Shown here one piece after another: positions 29,234 through 37,885 of a stretch of DNA of 64,000 nt. Each line of letters opens with the position of its first letter. Position 1 is the stretch's first letter. Under the pieces are notes generated by a model that saw nothing but the letters and a program-made list of their open reading frames with translations, was not told where the DNA came from and ran no database searches. Made by a program: the position numbers and the translations under genes. The stretch comes from Gammaproteobacteria bacterium (GTDB lineage Bacteria > Pseudomonadota > Gammaproteobacteria > GRL18), in the NCBI GenBank assembly GCA_016744995.1, contig JADGDG010000004.1, positions 62,001-126,000 on the forward strand, in the 5' to 3' direction.

Positions 29234-31024
29234 ATGCCCCCTACAAAAAAAATTAAGCTGGATTTACAAAATTATTCATGGTCTGGCCGTCAGCTTAATA
29301 ACCTTCGTCTTCACCTTTCCAGACCTGATGCTTTGATTCAATTGTCAATTTTAGGTTTGTTTACAGGTCTTATTACCGGCGCTGTTATTGTTTTGTTTCG
29401 GATCCTGGTTGAAGAAGCCCAGTCAGGACTTTTGACTGGAAACAGTGAAAACTTTGAAGCACTGTCAAGCGAAGCTCGTTTTGTTTATCCGGTTATAGGC
29501 AGTATTATCATTGCTTTATTGTTTCATTTTTTTTCCAAAGGCATTCATGTTCTCGGCGTTGCCAGAGTGATGGAGCGCATGGCCTTTCATCAGGGATATT
29601 TAACGCTTCGAGGCTTTTTTCTGCAATTTTTTGGTGCTGCAGTAGCAATTGTTTCCGGACACTCTGTTGGTCGGGAAGGGCCTAATGTTTTTCTTGGTGC
29701 AGCCTCCAGCAGCATTGTGGGACAATTTCTCGGATTGCCTAATAACAGCATTCGCACCCTCGTGGGCTGCGGCACGGCTGGTGGAATTGCAGCTTCATTT
29801 GATACACCTTTAGCGGGTGTTATTTTTGCTCTGGAAGTTGTGATGATGGAGTACACTCTGGTCAGTTTCATGCCGATTATTCTGGCTGCAGGCAGTGCTA
29901 CATCTGTTTCTATTTTTGCTTTTGGTAATCATCCTGCTTTTATTATTCCAGAAATACATCAGGGGGCACTTATTGAATTGCCTCTGGTGATAATTCTTGG
30001 ATTGTTAGCAGGAGTCCTGTCCGCTTTTTTTATTGAGCTGCTCAAAACTGTCGCCTATCGTTCACGAAAATTAAGCTTTTCGAGTAAACTCTTGCTCTCA
30101 GGAGTCATTGTGGGATTTATTGCGGCTATTGAGCCCGGTGTTATGGGAATTGGTTATGATACTGTGAGCCAGACACTGGCAGGTGGGATGCTTCTCAAGG
30201 CATTGTTTATTCTTCTTATTTTTAAATTATTTGCCACCGTAGCCAGTGTTGGTCTGGGAATTCCCGGCGGTGTCATCGGACCGGCGTTATTTCTGGGAGC
30301 CTGCCTGGGTGGTGTGTTTGGCCTGCTTATTCGTCTGGTTTTTCCGGAACTGCAGGTTGATACAGGTTTCTATAGTCTGTTGGGCATGGGTGCTGTAATG
30401 GGTGCGAGCTTGCAGGCACCTTTAGCGGCATTAACTGCTATGATGGAGCTGACTCATAGTCCACAAATAATTATGCCGGGAATGATTGCTATCGTGACAG
30501 CAAACTTGACTGCCAGTGAATTTTTTCGTAAAAAATCACTTTTTATCTCAATGCTGGAAGCCAATGACGTCAATGTCTATGCCAATCCTATTACCCAGAC
30601 ATTAAGACGGATTGGAGTTGGCAGTGTTATGAGTAAAGCCCTTGTTCAGGTAGCACAACAGGTTAAGCCGGAAAAAATAAAACAGCTTCTGTCAGAAAGC
30701 CCTGAATGGCTGCTTATTGCTGATGAAGAACATCAATATAACCAGCTTATGCCAGCTATTGAGTTGGTCAGGTATATGGAACAATTTATAGAACAACAGG
30801 ATGAGAGCGAAGAGCAGGAATTGATTGATTTGTTAGAAATACCCGCCAGGAGACTGAGTGTTGTACCGATACACTTGCAGGCAACTCTGGAGGAGGCACT
30901 TACCGAGCTTGACAGGCAGAACGTCAATGCTCTTTACGTTGAGCGTATGAATACTCCGGGGATCATGCACATTTATGGAGTGCTGACACGGGAGCAAGTT
31001 GAGTCTGCGTACCAGTTTAAATAA
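29234..31024 (+). CDS. ClC-type chloride channel/transporter with CBS-like tail
   Basis: 596 residues. The ClC signature GREGP (in SGHSVGREGPNVFLGA) carries the gating glutamate, and GIPGGVIGPALFLGA forms the second anion-binding element. About ten hydrophobic segments span residues 30-430. The remaining about 150 residues resemble a pair of CBS domains, which often regulate ClC proteins. Whether it is a channel or an H+/Cl- exchanger is not decided here. Confidence 0.9.
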   Translation: MPPTKKIKLDLQNYSWSGRQLNNLRLHLSRPDALIQLSILGLFTGLITGAVIVLFRILVEEAQSGLLTGNSENFEALSSEARFVYPVIGSIIIALLFHFFSKGIHVLGVARVMERMAFHQGYLTLRGFFLQFFGAAVAIVSGHSVGREGPNVFLGAASSSIVGQFLGLPNNSIRTLVGCGTAGGIAASFDTPLAGVIFALEVVMMEYTLVSFMPIILAAGSATSVSIFAFGNHPAFIIPEIHQGALIELPLVIILGLLAGVLSAFFIELLKTVAYRSRKLSFSSKLLLSGVIVGFIAAIEPGVMGIGYDTVSQTLAGGMLLKALFILLIFKLFATVASVGLGIPGGVIGPALFLGACLGGVFGLLIRLVFPELQVDTGFYSLLGMGAVMGASLQAPLAALTAMMELTHSPQIIMPGMIAIVTANLTASEFFRKKSLFISMLEANDVNVYANPITQTLRRIGVGSVMSKALVQVAQQVKPEKIKQLLSESPEWLLIADEEHQYNQLMPAIELVRYMEQFIEQQDESEEQELIDLLEIPARRLSVVPIHLQATLEEALTELDRQNVNALYVERMNTPGIMHIYGVLTREQVESAYQFK

Positions 31025-31050
31025 AGTGTCAGGCGTTACACCTGACACTT
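31024..31050. terminator. Bidirectional terminator between the ClC gene and the FKBP gene
   Basis: AAGTGTCAGG at 31024-31033 and CCTGACACTT at 31041-31050 form a perfect 10-bp stem with a 7-nt loop. The flanking DNA is AT-rich on both sides and the genes converge. Confidence 0.75.
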
Positions 31051-31054
31051 CATT

Positions 31055-31753
31055 TTAATTCACTTTTAATAATTCAATTTCAAAAATCAGAGTTGAATTT
31101 GGTTTAATGATATTACCAACCGCTCTGTTTCCATAAGCGAGATTAGCAGGAATAAATAATTGCCACTTATCACCGACGTGCATTAACTGCAGTGCTTCAG
31201 TCCAGCCTGCAATGACGCCGTTAACAGGAAAAGAGGTCGGTTTGTTGCGCGAATAAGAACTGTCAAACTCAGTACCATCGATCAGGGTGCCGCGGTAATG
31301 AGTGGTGACTTTATCGGTGGCTTTTGGCATCGTGCCCGTTCCAGTATTGATCACTTTATATTGCAGGCCGCTTTTTAGAGTGATAACGCCATCTTTAGTT
31401 TTATTTTCTGCCAGAAAAGCCTGTCCCAGTCCTATATTTTTACCCGATGCAGCTTGTTGAGCCTGCTCCTGCTCTTTGATTAATTTGGCCTTGTAGGCAT
31501 CAAGAGCTTGTTTCATTTCATCTTGTGATAAGGCCAGATTACCGCTTGAGCCATCTTTAACACCCTGAACAACACTATCAATATCCAGTTCAATACCTTG
31601 TAACTTTAATGATTGAATGAAATTAGAACCAATGGTGTAAGCTGCTTTTTGCTCCATGGTCTGCGGCTGTGCCAGAAGGGTTGAGGGTACGATACATGTA
31701 CAGGAAAAAGCAAAACTAAGGAGGCTGCGTTTAATTTGGGATTGATTCATCAT
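31055..31753 (-). CDS. FKBP-type peptidyl-prolyl isomerase (Mip/FklB-like, exported)
   Basis: 232 residues from the ATG at 31753. It has a signal peptide to about residue 30 (ending STLLAQ), an N-terminal dimerisation domain (QTMEQKAAYTIGSNFIQSLK) with a long helix, and the C-terminal FK506-binding domain (VTTHYRGTLIDGTEFDSSY, VIAGWTEALQLMHVGDKW, PANLAYG). It catalyses proline isomerisation in the periplasm. Confidence 0.92.
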   Translation of the reverse strand: MMNQSQIKRSLLSFAFSCTCIVPSTLLAQPQTMEQKAAYTIGSNFIQSLKLQGIELDIDSVVQGVKDGSSGNLALSQDEMKQALDAYKAKLIKEQEQAQQAASGKNIGLGQAFLAENKTKDGVITLKSGLQYKVINTGTGTMPKATDKVTTHYRGTLIDGTEFDSSYSRNKPTSFPVNGVIAGWTEALQLMHVGDKWQLFIPANLAYGNRAVGNIIKPNSTLIFEIELLKVN

Positions 31754-31891
31754 GTTGGTCAAGAGTCCTGTCTGAATAGTTATACGAGATGATTAACTGC
31801 AGTGTATTAACTGATTTATTCAGCTTCACTGCAATCAATAGTCTAACATGAAACATTTAACAGGAATGTTAAAAGCAGAGCAGTTTTACCT

Positions 31892-33067
31892 TTATTTGTT
31901 CAGATCTTCAAATAGCTTCACATATTGCTCATAACCCTGTTCCACTAACTCGGCTCTGGGTACAAATTTTAATGAGGCTGAATTAATACAATATCTCAGA
32001 CCAGTTGGCTTTGGACCATCTGGGAATACATGGCCCAGATGAGAGTCAGCCTGTTTGCTTCGAACTTCGGTGCGGCTGTAAAATAAGTGCTTGTCAGTTT
32101 TCTCTGTCAGTGCCATTTTTTCAATAGCTTGATAGAAGCTGGGCCAACCCGTCTTAGAATCATATTTATCCGTTGAACTGAATAAGGGTTCACCGGAAAC
32201 AATATCGACATAAATTCCTGCTTTTTTATTATCCCAATATTCATTTTGAAAGGGACGCTCAGTACCTTCTTTTTGGGTAACGGAATACTGCAAGTCAGTT
32301 AATTGTTTTTTGAGCTCTTCATCGCTGGGTTTCATATAGTTTCCTTTTGCTGATGCGGTAGATACCATGGGCTTTTTATCATTCATCTTTTTTTCTGGTC
32401 TCTTATGTAAGTCATCACCCCATATTTTTTCCAGATATTGATCTCGGCCAGAGCGAAAACGATAATATTTATAGCGGATCGGATTCTTTTTATAGTAATC
32501 CTGATGATGATCTTCTGCTTTATAAAAAGAATTAAACTTTATGACTTCTGTCGCTATTGGTTTTGTATAACGAGCAGATTGGTTGAGTCCTTTAATAGAC
32601 TCTTCTGCCAGAGCTTTTTCTTCGTCGTTACTATAAAAAATAACCGAACGGTAATGTTGACCGCGATCATAAAAAGAGCCAGTGGCATCTGTTGGATCAA
32701 TTACGTGCCAAAGTTCAATTAAAAGATCATTGTAACTGATCTTTTCCGGATCATAGATCACCTCAACCGCTTCAACATGCTCTGTGTTACCTGATGAGAC
32801 CTGTTTATAGCTTGGGTTTTTAATTTTTCCGCCGCTATAGCCCGAAATAACTTCGATAATACCATCAACTTTTTCATAATTCGATTCAACACACCAGAAA
32901 CAGCCTCCGGCAAAATAAGCTTTTTTGTAAGCGTCATTCTGCTCTTCAGACATACTCATTGCTGAGTCCTTATCCTTAGTATTGCTGGCTGAGACCGTTA
33001 AAGCCACGGTGAGTGAAACACCTATCAGTGCTGCAAGGAGTATATGGGGTGTTTTAAATAGTTTCAT
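31892..33067 (-). CDS. msrAB: Exported methionine sulfoxide reductase MsrAB fusion
   Basis: 391 residues. After a signal peptide (to about 28), the MsrA domain has the catalytic GCFWC at about 56. The MsrB domain begins near 245 and ends with [11 protein letters not shown] carrying its catalytic Cys. It repairs both stereoisomers of oxidised methionine in exported proteins. It lacks the thioredoxin domain found at the front of Neisseria PilB, but a thioredoxin-like gene lies immediately upstream on the same strand. Confidence 0.94.
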   Translation of the reverse strand: MKLFKTPHILLAALIGVSLTVALTVSASNTKDKDSAMSMSEEQNDAYKKAYFAGGCFWCVESNYEKVDGIIEVISGYSGGKIKNPSYKQVSSGNTEHVEAVEVIYDPEKISYNDLLIELWHVIDPTDATGSFYDRGQHYRSVIFYSNDEEKALAEESIKGLNQSARYTKPIATEVIKFNSFYKAEDHHQDYYKKNPIRYKYYRFRSGRDQYLEKIWGDDLHKRPEKKMNDKKPMVSTASAKGNYMKPSDEELKKQLTDLQYSVTQKEGTERPFQNEYWDNKKAGIYVDIVSGEPLFSSTDKYDSKTGWPSFYQAIEKMALTEKTDKHLFYSRTEVRSKQADSHLGHVFPDGPKPTGLRYCINSASLKFVPRAELVEQGYEQYVKLFEDLNK

Positions 33068-33184
33068 AATTTAGTTCTCGTCATGATTATTTTGGTTGGC
33101 AGCTTATGCTGCATCATTTAAACTCAGCTTAAAACAATCAGTTGTCAATTTAATCACCGAATTATCACAATTTTATAACAAATT

Positions 33185-33745
33185 TCAGATCCTTTGCATT
33201 AATAATGCTTGTAATGCCTGTTCAAGGTTTTTTGCCTTGCGATCACCCTGGTGAGTTTCACCTACGTGATGGTAGACAATTTTTCCCTGCTGGTTAACCA
33301 GATAATAGGCTGGCCAGTAGCGGTTGTTCAGAGCCCGCCAATAGCTGAAATTATTATCAATCATAATCGGGTGATGGAGTTTAAATTGTTTGACCTTTTC
33401 CTCAATATTGGCTCGTATTTTTTCATGATCAAATTCCGGAGTGTGTACGCCAATGATTTGTAACCCCTGTTTTTGATATTTTTTTTCCAGAGCGTTAAGC
33501 CATGGGAAGGAGCGGTAGCAGTTCCAGCAATCAAAAGTCCACATATCAATAAGTATGATCTTATTATCAGCAAGCAATTGCCTGACACTCAAGGGCTCAG
33601 AGTTTATCCAGCTATCAGCTTGCTGGTGGGTAAATTCAGGCAAATTTGGAGGAGGACTTTTCTGCCCGCCCTGATTTGAAACTGCACTATTGCTGATAAC
33701 AGCAAGCATAAATAAAACACCTGATATAAAGGCTAATCCTTTCAT
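33185..33745 (-). CDS. Exported thioredoxin-like protein
   Basis: 186 residues with an N-terminal signal helix and a TlpA/DipZ-type thioredoxin fold. The active site is CWNC, in IDMWTFDCWNCYRSFPWL. GVHTPEFDHE and the cis-Pro region YWPAYYLVN fit the family. It precedes msrAB by 117 bp on the same strand and could return electrons to MsrAB; this partnership is inference. Confidence 0.8.
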   Translation of the reverse strand: MKGLAFISGVLFMLAVISNSAVSNQGGQKSPPPNLPEFTHQQADSWINSEPLSVRQLLADNKIILIDMWTFDCWNCYRSFPWLNALEKKYQKQGLQIIGVHTPEFDHEKIRANIEEKVKQFKLHHPIMIDNNFSYWRALNNRYWPAYYLVNQQGKIVYHHVGETHQGDRKAKNLEQALQALLMQRI

Positions 33746-33794
33746 TTTTAATCTCCGGAAATGTTGTATTGTCTTTATGAAATCTCATAAAGCC

Positions 33795-33899
33795 TTAAAC
33801 CTGAAAAAATTAGTTGAACCTGCGGTGAGCGTCAAATGCCTTGAAACTCCAGCAGTTTTATCGCTCTCGCTGCGGTTTCACTAATTATCCCAGGTTAAA
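33795..33899. repeat. 105-bp imperfect palindrome
   Basis: The left arm TTAAACCTG, ATTAGT, GAACC, GAGCG pairs with the right arm CGCTC, GGTTTC, ACTAAT, CAGGTTAAA over about 37 bp per side. It is non-coding and MITE- or regulator-like, and lies upstream of the thioredoxin gene. Confidence 0.5.
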
Positions 33900-34068
33900 T
33901 ATATTACTTTGCTGCTAAAAATTTTATAGGTAATTTCCGAAATATGATTTTTATATATAACTTCTATACTAAACAAAACCCAGGCAGTTTAGTAGGGTTT
34001 AAATTTATTATCGGGGAGCCTCTTCCAGATAATATTCTTAAATGTGTGATCAAAAAGGTGCTATTATT

Positions 34069-34332
34069 ATGAATACTGTCAATAAACTTTCAGGTGCAGC
34101 TCTGGCAGCGGCAGCCGCAGCATTACTATTAACTGGATGCAGTTCTTATGGAACATCTGAAAACACTGCTGAAGCTATGGTGAAATGTAGTGGTATTAAT
34201 TCTTGCAAAGGCTCCTCTGCCTGTAAAACAGCAACCAATGCCTGCAAAGGACAAAATAGTTGTAAAGGTCAGGGCTGGATAAAAGCTTCAGCAGAAGAAT
34301 GTACATCACAGGGTGGAACTGTTCTGGGTTAA
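34069..34332 (+). CDS. Cys-rich BufA2-like (bufferin-type) lipoprotein
   Basis: 87 residues. The signal ends in the lipobox LLTGC. The mature part has repeated Cys motifs: KCSGINSCKGSSACKT, then NACKGQNSCKGQG, and later EECTSQGG. This spacing resembles BufA2-type precursors of bufferins, periplasmic copper-binding peptides. The usual maturation genes bufB and bufC are not adjacent or elsewhere in the window. It is followed 37 bp later by a two-component system that may respond to metal or redox stress. The family call is by pattern recall. Confidence 0.65.
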   Translation: MNTVNKLSGAALAAAAAALLLTGCSSYGTSENTAEAMVKCSGINSCKGSSACKTATNACKGQNSCKGQGWIKASAEECTSQGGTVLG

Positions 34333-34369
34333 GTTCAGGCTATCTCCTTTAAGGAAAAGCTCAAAATAA

Positions 34370-35104
34370 ATGAAAAAAAGTGTCTTAATTGTTGAAGATG
34401 ATCCTGATATTGCTCATCTGATTGAGTTGCAATTACTTGATTTGGGGTGTGATGTTGATATATCTCATGATGGTGCAGAAGGTTTCAATTTATTTAAGGC
34501 ACGGCAATATGCTTTAGTTATTCTGGATATTATGCTCCCAGGTATGGACGGGCTGGATATTTGTAAGGCTATTCGTGCTATGGAGTCTTCAGTGCCGATT
34601 ATGATGCTGACTGCCAAGTCAACAGAACTGGATCGGGTTCTGGGTCTGGAATTGGGCGCAGATGATTATTTAACCAAACCCTTTAGTGTTTTAGAGCTGG
34701 TTGCCAGAATAAAAGCCATCTTTCGAAGGGAAGCATTCCGTAGAAAAGAAAGCTTTACCCCCGGTTCTGAATCAGAGTCTGTTTTAAATAAGAGACAAAA
34801 TCAGATCACCGTGGGGGATCTCAGCATTAATATTGCTTCTCGTACAGTGAAAAAAGAACAGCAAATATTAAGTCTGACAGCTAAAGAATTTGATCTGCTG
34901 ATTTTTTTTGCCCGACATCCCGGACAGGTGTTCACTCGAACACAACTGCTGGATAAAGTCTGGGGTTATGGCCATGATGGTTATGAACATACCGTAAACT
35001 CACATATTAATCGCTTAAGAGCAAAAGTTGAAAAAAATCCGGCCAGGCCTGATTATATTTTAACTGCCTGGGGTGTGGGTTATAAATTTGTAGAGGCATT
35101 ATAA
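34370..35104 (+). CDS. OmpR-family response regulator
   Basis: 244 residues. The receiver domain has the acidic pocket VEDDPD, the phospho-Asp in VILDIMLPGMDG and the Lys in DYLTKPF. A winged-helix DNA-binding domain (LTAKEFDLLIFFARHPGQVFTR, VNSHINRLRAKVE) follows. It overlaps the sensor kinase by 1 nt (TAATG), so the pair is translationally coupled. Confidence 0.93.
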   Translation: MKKSVLIVEDDPDIAHLIELQLLDLGCDVDISHDGAEGFNLFKARQYALVILDIMLPGMDGLDICKAIRAMESSVPIMMLTAKSTELDRVLGLELGADDYLTKPFSVLELVARIKAIFRREAFRRKESFTPGSESESVLNKRQNQITVGDLSINIASRTVKKEQQILSLTAKEFDLLIFFARHPGQVFTRTQLLDKVWGYGHDGYEHTVNSHINRLRAKVEKNPARPDYILTAWGVGYKFVEAL

Positions 35105-36594
35105 TGTCAAGCCGTCTGATATTTGGCTCTTTGTACGCCTCTCTGTATGTCCGAATGGCCAGTATTCTTGTGGTCATCATTTTAACCATGGGTTTTGTCT
35201 ATGGTTTTATTACCTATTCCGTCACCTATGATTATTTACAGGAAACGACCCAGCAATTTAATCGTGAGCTGGCCAAAAAACTGGTGGGTGAACGTGAAAT
35301 TGTGGTTAATGGCCAAATCAACCGGGATGCTTTAAAGCAAACTTTCCATGATTATATGACGGTTAATCCGAATATAGAAATCTATCTTTTAGATCTGAAT
35401 GGAAAAATACTGTCATATTCAGCTGATCCCGGAAAAGTAAAACGAGATTCAGTTTCTGTGGAACCTATTCAGGCTTTTTTGCAGGGTGAGCTTTTACCTG
35501 GCGATGATCCCAGAAGTTTTACCATGAAAAAGGCTTTTTCAGTGACCTATGTGCCGACTGAAAGCAAGCCAGAAGGTTATCTCTATGTGGTATTAAGAGG
35601 TGAAGAATATGATCAGGTTAATCAGGCGCTGCAAAATAATTATGTTATTCAATACAGTCTGATTTCACTATTAATCAGTTTAGCCATTGGTTTATTGCTG
35701 GGGCTTTTACTTTTTTATACCATTACGCGTCGAGTGCGTAATCTTTCCATTGCCATGCATAATTTTACTGAAAATGGTTTCAGTGCATATCCTGATCCCA
35801 CTCTGGTTGATAAGCACTATAACGATGAAATTGGCTATCTGGCACGTAGTTTTGATGTCATGGCTGAGCATACAATTGCGCAATTAAGTAAATTGGGAGA
35901 ACAGGACAAATTGCGCCGGGAACTGGTTGCTAATATATCCCATGATTTAAGAACGCCTCTGGCCAGTATGCTGGGTTATCTGGAAACAATGACTCTAAAA
36001 GGCGACACTCTGGATAGCCAAAGCCGTGAGGACTATCTGAAAATTGTTTCTCAACATGGCAAACGCCTGAGTCGCCTGATTGATGATTTATTTGATCTGG
36101 CAAAATTTGATGCCAGTGAAGTGATAGTGGAAAAAGAAATTTTCAGCTTCAGTGAATTTATTTTTGATGTGGTACAAAAGTTTCAAAACAAAGCGGAACA
36201 TCATGATATCAAACTGCAGCTGGAGTGTCCTGAGGAAGCCTTGCTGGTCAATGCTGATATTGCATTGATAGAACGTGTGCTGGATAATTTGCTGAGCAAT
36301 GCATTTAATCACACCAATCCAGGAGACTCTATTGTGATCAGTGTATTGAAGCAAAAAGCTGAAATTATGATCCAGATCCAGGACACAGGTTGCGGCATTC
36401 ATGAAAAAGATTTGCCTAAAGTTTTTGACCGTTTTTACCAGGCCGGCAATAAACATCGAAAAGGCAAACATGCTGGGCTCGGGTTAGCTATTGTAAAACG
36501 AATTGTAGAATTACATGGGCGTAAAATAGAGGTTGTCAGTAAAGTGGGCGAAAGGACTCAATTTTGCTTTAGTCTGTTACTGAAAAGCCTTTAG
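35104..36594 (+). CDS. Sensor histidine kinase
   Basis: 496 residues. Membrane helices at about 15-37 and 178-205 flank a periplasmic sensor domain of about 140 residues. HAMP is followed by the H-box NISHDLRTPLASMLGYLE and the ATP-binding motifs NAFNHT, DTGCGI and HAGLGLAIVKR. Partner of the preceding regulator. The signal is unknown. Confidence 0.92.
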   Translation: MSSRLIFGSLYASLYVRMASILVVIILTMGFVYGFITYSVTYDYLQETTQQFNRELAKKLVGEREIVVNGQINRDALKQTFHDYMTVNPNIEIYLLDLNGKILSYSADPGKVKRDSVSVEPIQAFLQGELLPGDDPRSFTMKKAFSVTYVPTESKPEGYLYVVLRGEEYDQVNQALQNNYVIQYSLISLLISLAIGLLLGLLLFYTITRRVRNLSIAMHNFTENGFSAYPDPTLVDKHYNDEIGYLARSFDVMAEHTIAQLSKLGEQDKLRRELVANISHDLRTPLASMLGYLETMTLKGDTLDSQSREDYLKIVSQHGKRLSRLIDDLFDLAKFDASEVIVEKEIFSFSEFIFDVVQKFQNKAEHHDIKLQLECPEEALLVNADIALIERVLDNLLSNAFNHTNPGDSIVISVLKQKAEIMIQIQDTGCGIHEKDLPKVFDRFYQAGNKHRKGKHAGLGLAIVKRIVELHGRKIEVVSKVGERTQFCFSLLLKSL

Positions 36595-36691
36595 CCAAAA
36601 ATACATACGGGCATTTTTGTGTCCGTTATTGCATGGAAAACTGTGAACCAATCAAACTTCTTGCTCTGACTAAGAAAATTATCGGTTCTGT

Positions 36692-36850
36692 TTACATCTT
36701 TAAACTATCACTATTGACAAGAAAATGTTGGGGTTGATCATCAATAGTTAAGGGTGTTTTAGTATTATCTGAAAATGCAATCAATGATATAATAAACCCA
36801 ATAAGCACAAATACAGTTAGTTGTACGACTGGATCTTTTCCAAATGTCAT
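36692..36850 (-). CDS. Small membrane protein (52 aa)
   Basis: MTFGKDPVVQLTVFVLIGF begins a 52-residue frame with one strong membrane helix (about 9-26) and a hydrophilic tail ending DSLKM. AGGAG lies 8 nt ahead of the chosen ATG at 36850; another ATG at 36856 is too close to it. The good ribosome site in an otherwise empty 600-bp gap supports a real gene. No family recognised. Confidence 0.55.
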   Translation of the reverse strand: MTFGKDPVVQLTVFVLIGFIISLIAFSDNTKTPLTIDDQPQHFLVNSDSLKM

Positions 36851-37195
36851 GGCCATTGCTCCTGTTTAGTTAGTTCGGCTCTTGTAGCAAGGATCACTAA
36901 TCAATTAGCGGAACTATTTATTATAGTCAGGTTATAGCTGAATCCATTCGTTGTCCTTTGGTGTCCTTTGGTTACAATTTGCTTTTATTCTTTAACCTTA
37001 TTCTTAACTTTAATTTCAACATAACTTAAAAAATAAAATATTACTGATAATTTATTCACAATTTTCATTATTTGTTGGCTATAAATCCTGTAAGTGAGGA
37101 CTCGGTTCCATTTTATCCTGATTTTAATGATGCCTACTGTAATAATTAAGCTGTAAACTAATGAATATATATCCAATAATAGAAGGAACTATATT

Positions 37196-37516
37196 ATGAA
37201 GGCGCCGATTTTTTTCTTTTTAATTCTCTTTTTTATCACAATGTCTGCATTTGTTCAGGCGAATGATCGTTCTTCAGATGGCCAGGCAAACTCTGCAGCA
37301 CATAATGAATTAGATTTTTGTTACAAACCCTCCAAGCCTCTGTTTTTTTCTACTGCGGAGTATAAAAAGCGTTATGCTGATGATATGAAAGAATATCAGC
37401 GCTGCCATCAAAGCTTTATTGAAATGCAGGCTCGCATTGCCAGCATGAAAAAAGAGTCTGAAAAAAATGCCCGATTGGTTAAAGAGCGCTTTGCTAAGGA
37501 GCAATTTCAATATTAG
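37196..37516 (+). CDS. Secreted two-Cys protein, paralogue A
   Basis: 106 residues with a signal peptide to about 22 (SAFVQA). The mature part has FCYKPSKPLFFSTAEYKKRY and EYQRCHQSFIEMQ, followed by a charged helix. Two cysteines about 30 residues apart may form a disulfide. It is related to the next gene. Function unknown. Confidence 0.7.
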   Translation: MKAPIFFFLILFFITMSAFVQANDRSSDGQANSAAHNELDFCYKPSKPLFFSTAEYKKRYADDMKEYQRCHQSFIEMQARIASMKKESEKNARLVKERFAKEQFQY

Positions 37517-37569
37517 CAATTATTAGTCTATTATATAAAATAACATGACTACTATATAAAAGGTTTATA

Positions 37570-37839
37570 ATGAAATTAAGTGTCTTTTTACTATTGAGTA
37601 TAGTGTTGGCCGGCTCCTCTTATGCGGACAGTTTTGAACCCACTCCTCACTGTTACAGACCAACTGAACCATTGTGGTTAGCAACAGTCTATTATAAAAA
37701 CCGCTACACTGCGGAGGTTGAGGAATATCAGCGTTGTATGAAAGCCTTCATTGTTCAGCAGGAACATGCAGTTCTAATTCATACCCAGGCGGCACAAAAA
37801 GCACTGCAAACCTGGAACGAATTCGCACAAAAAAAATAA
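37570..37839 (+). CDS. Secreted two-Cys protein, paralogue B
   Basis: 89 residues with a signal peptide ending SSYA. It shares with its neighbour the pattern HCYRPTEPLW, YYKNRY and EYQRCMKAFI, including both cysteines and their spacing. An AAAGG site precedes the start. The two lie 53 bp apart in the same direction, so this is a tandem duplication. Function unknown. Confidence 0.7.
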   Translation: MKLSVFLLLSIVLAGSSYADSFEPTPHCYRPTEPLWLATVYYKNRYTAEVEEYQRCMKAFIVQQEHAVLIHTQAAQKALQTWNEFAQKK

Positions 37840-37885
37840 CTTATGCTGAATGACTTATTTTTGATTAATTGCTTTAAACAAGTAT

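Noticed and set aside
36607-36626. Possible terminator after the sensor kinase at 35104
   Set aside because: Only a 7-bp stem with a G-T pair and no following T-run.
36985-37176. A 63-residue minus-strand frame rich in Ile and Lys
   Set aside because: AT-rich composition, no ribosome site, no domain; probably chance.
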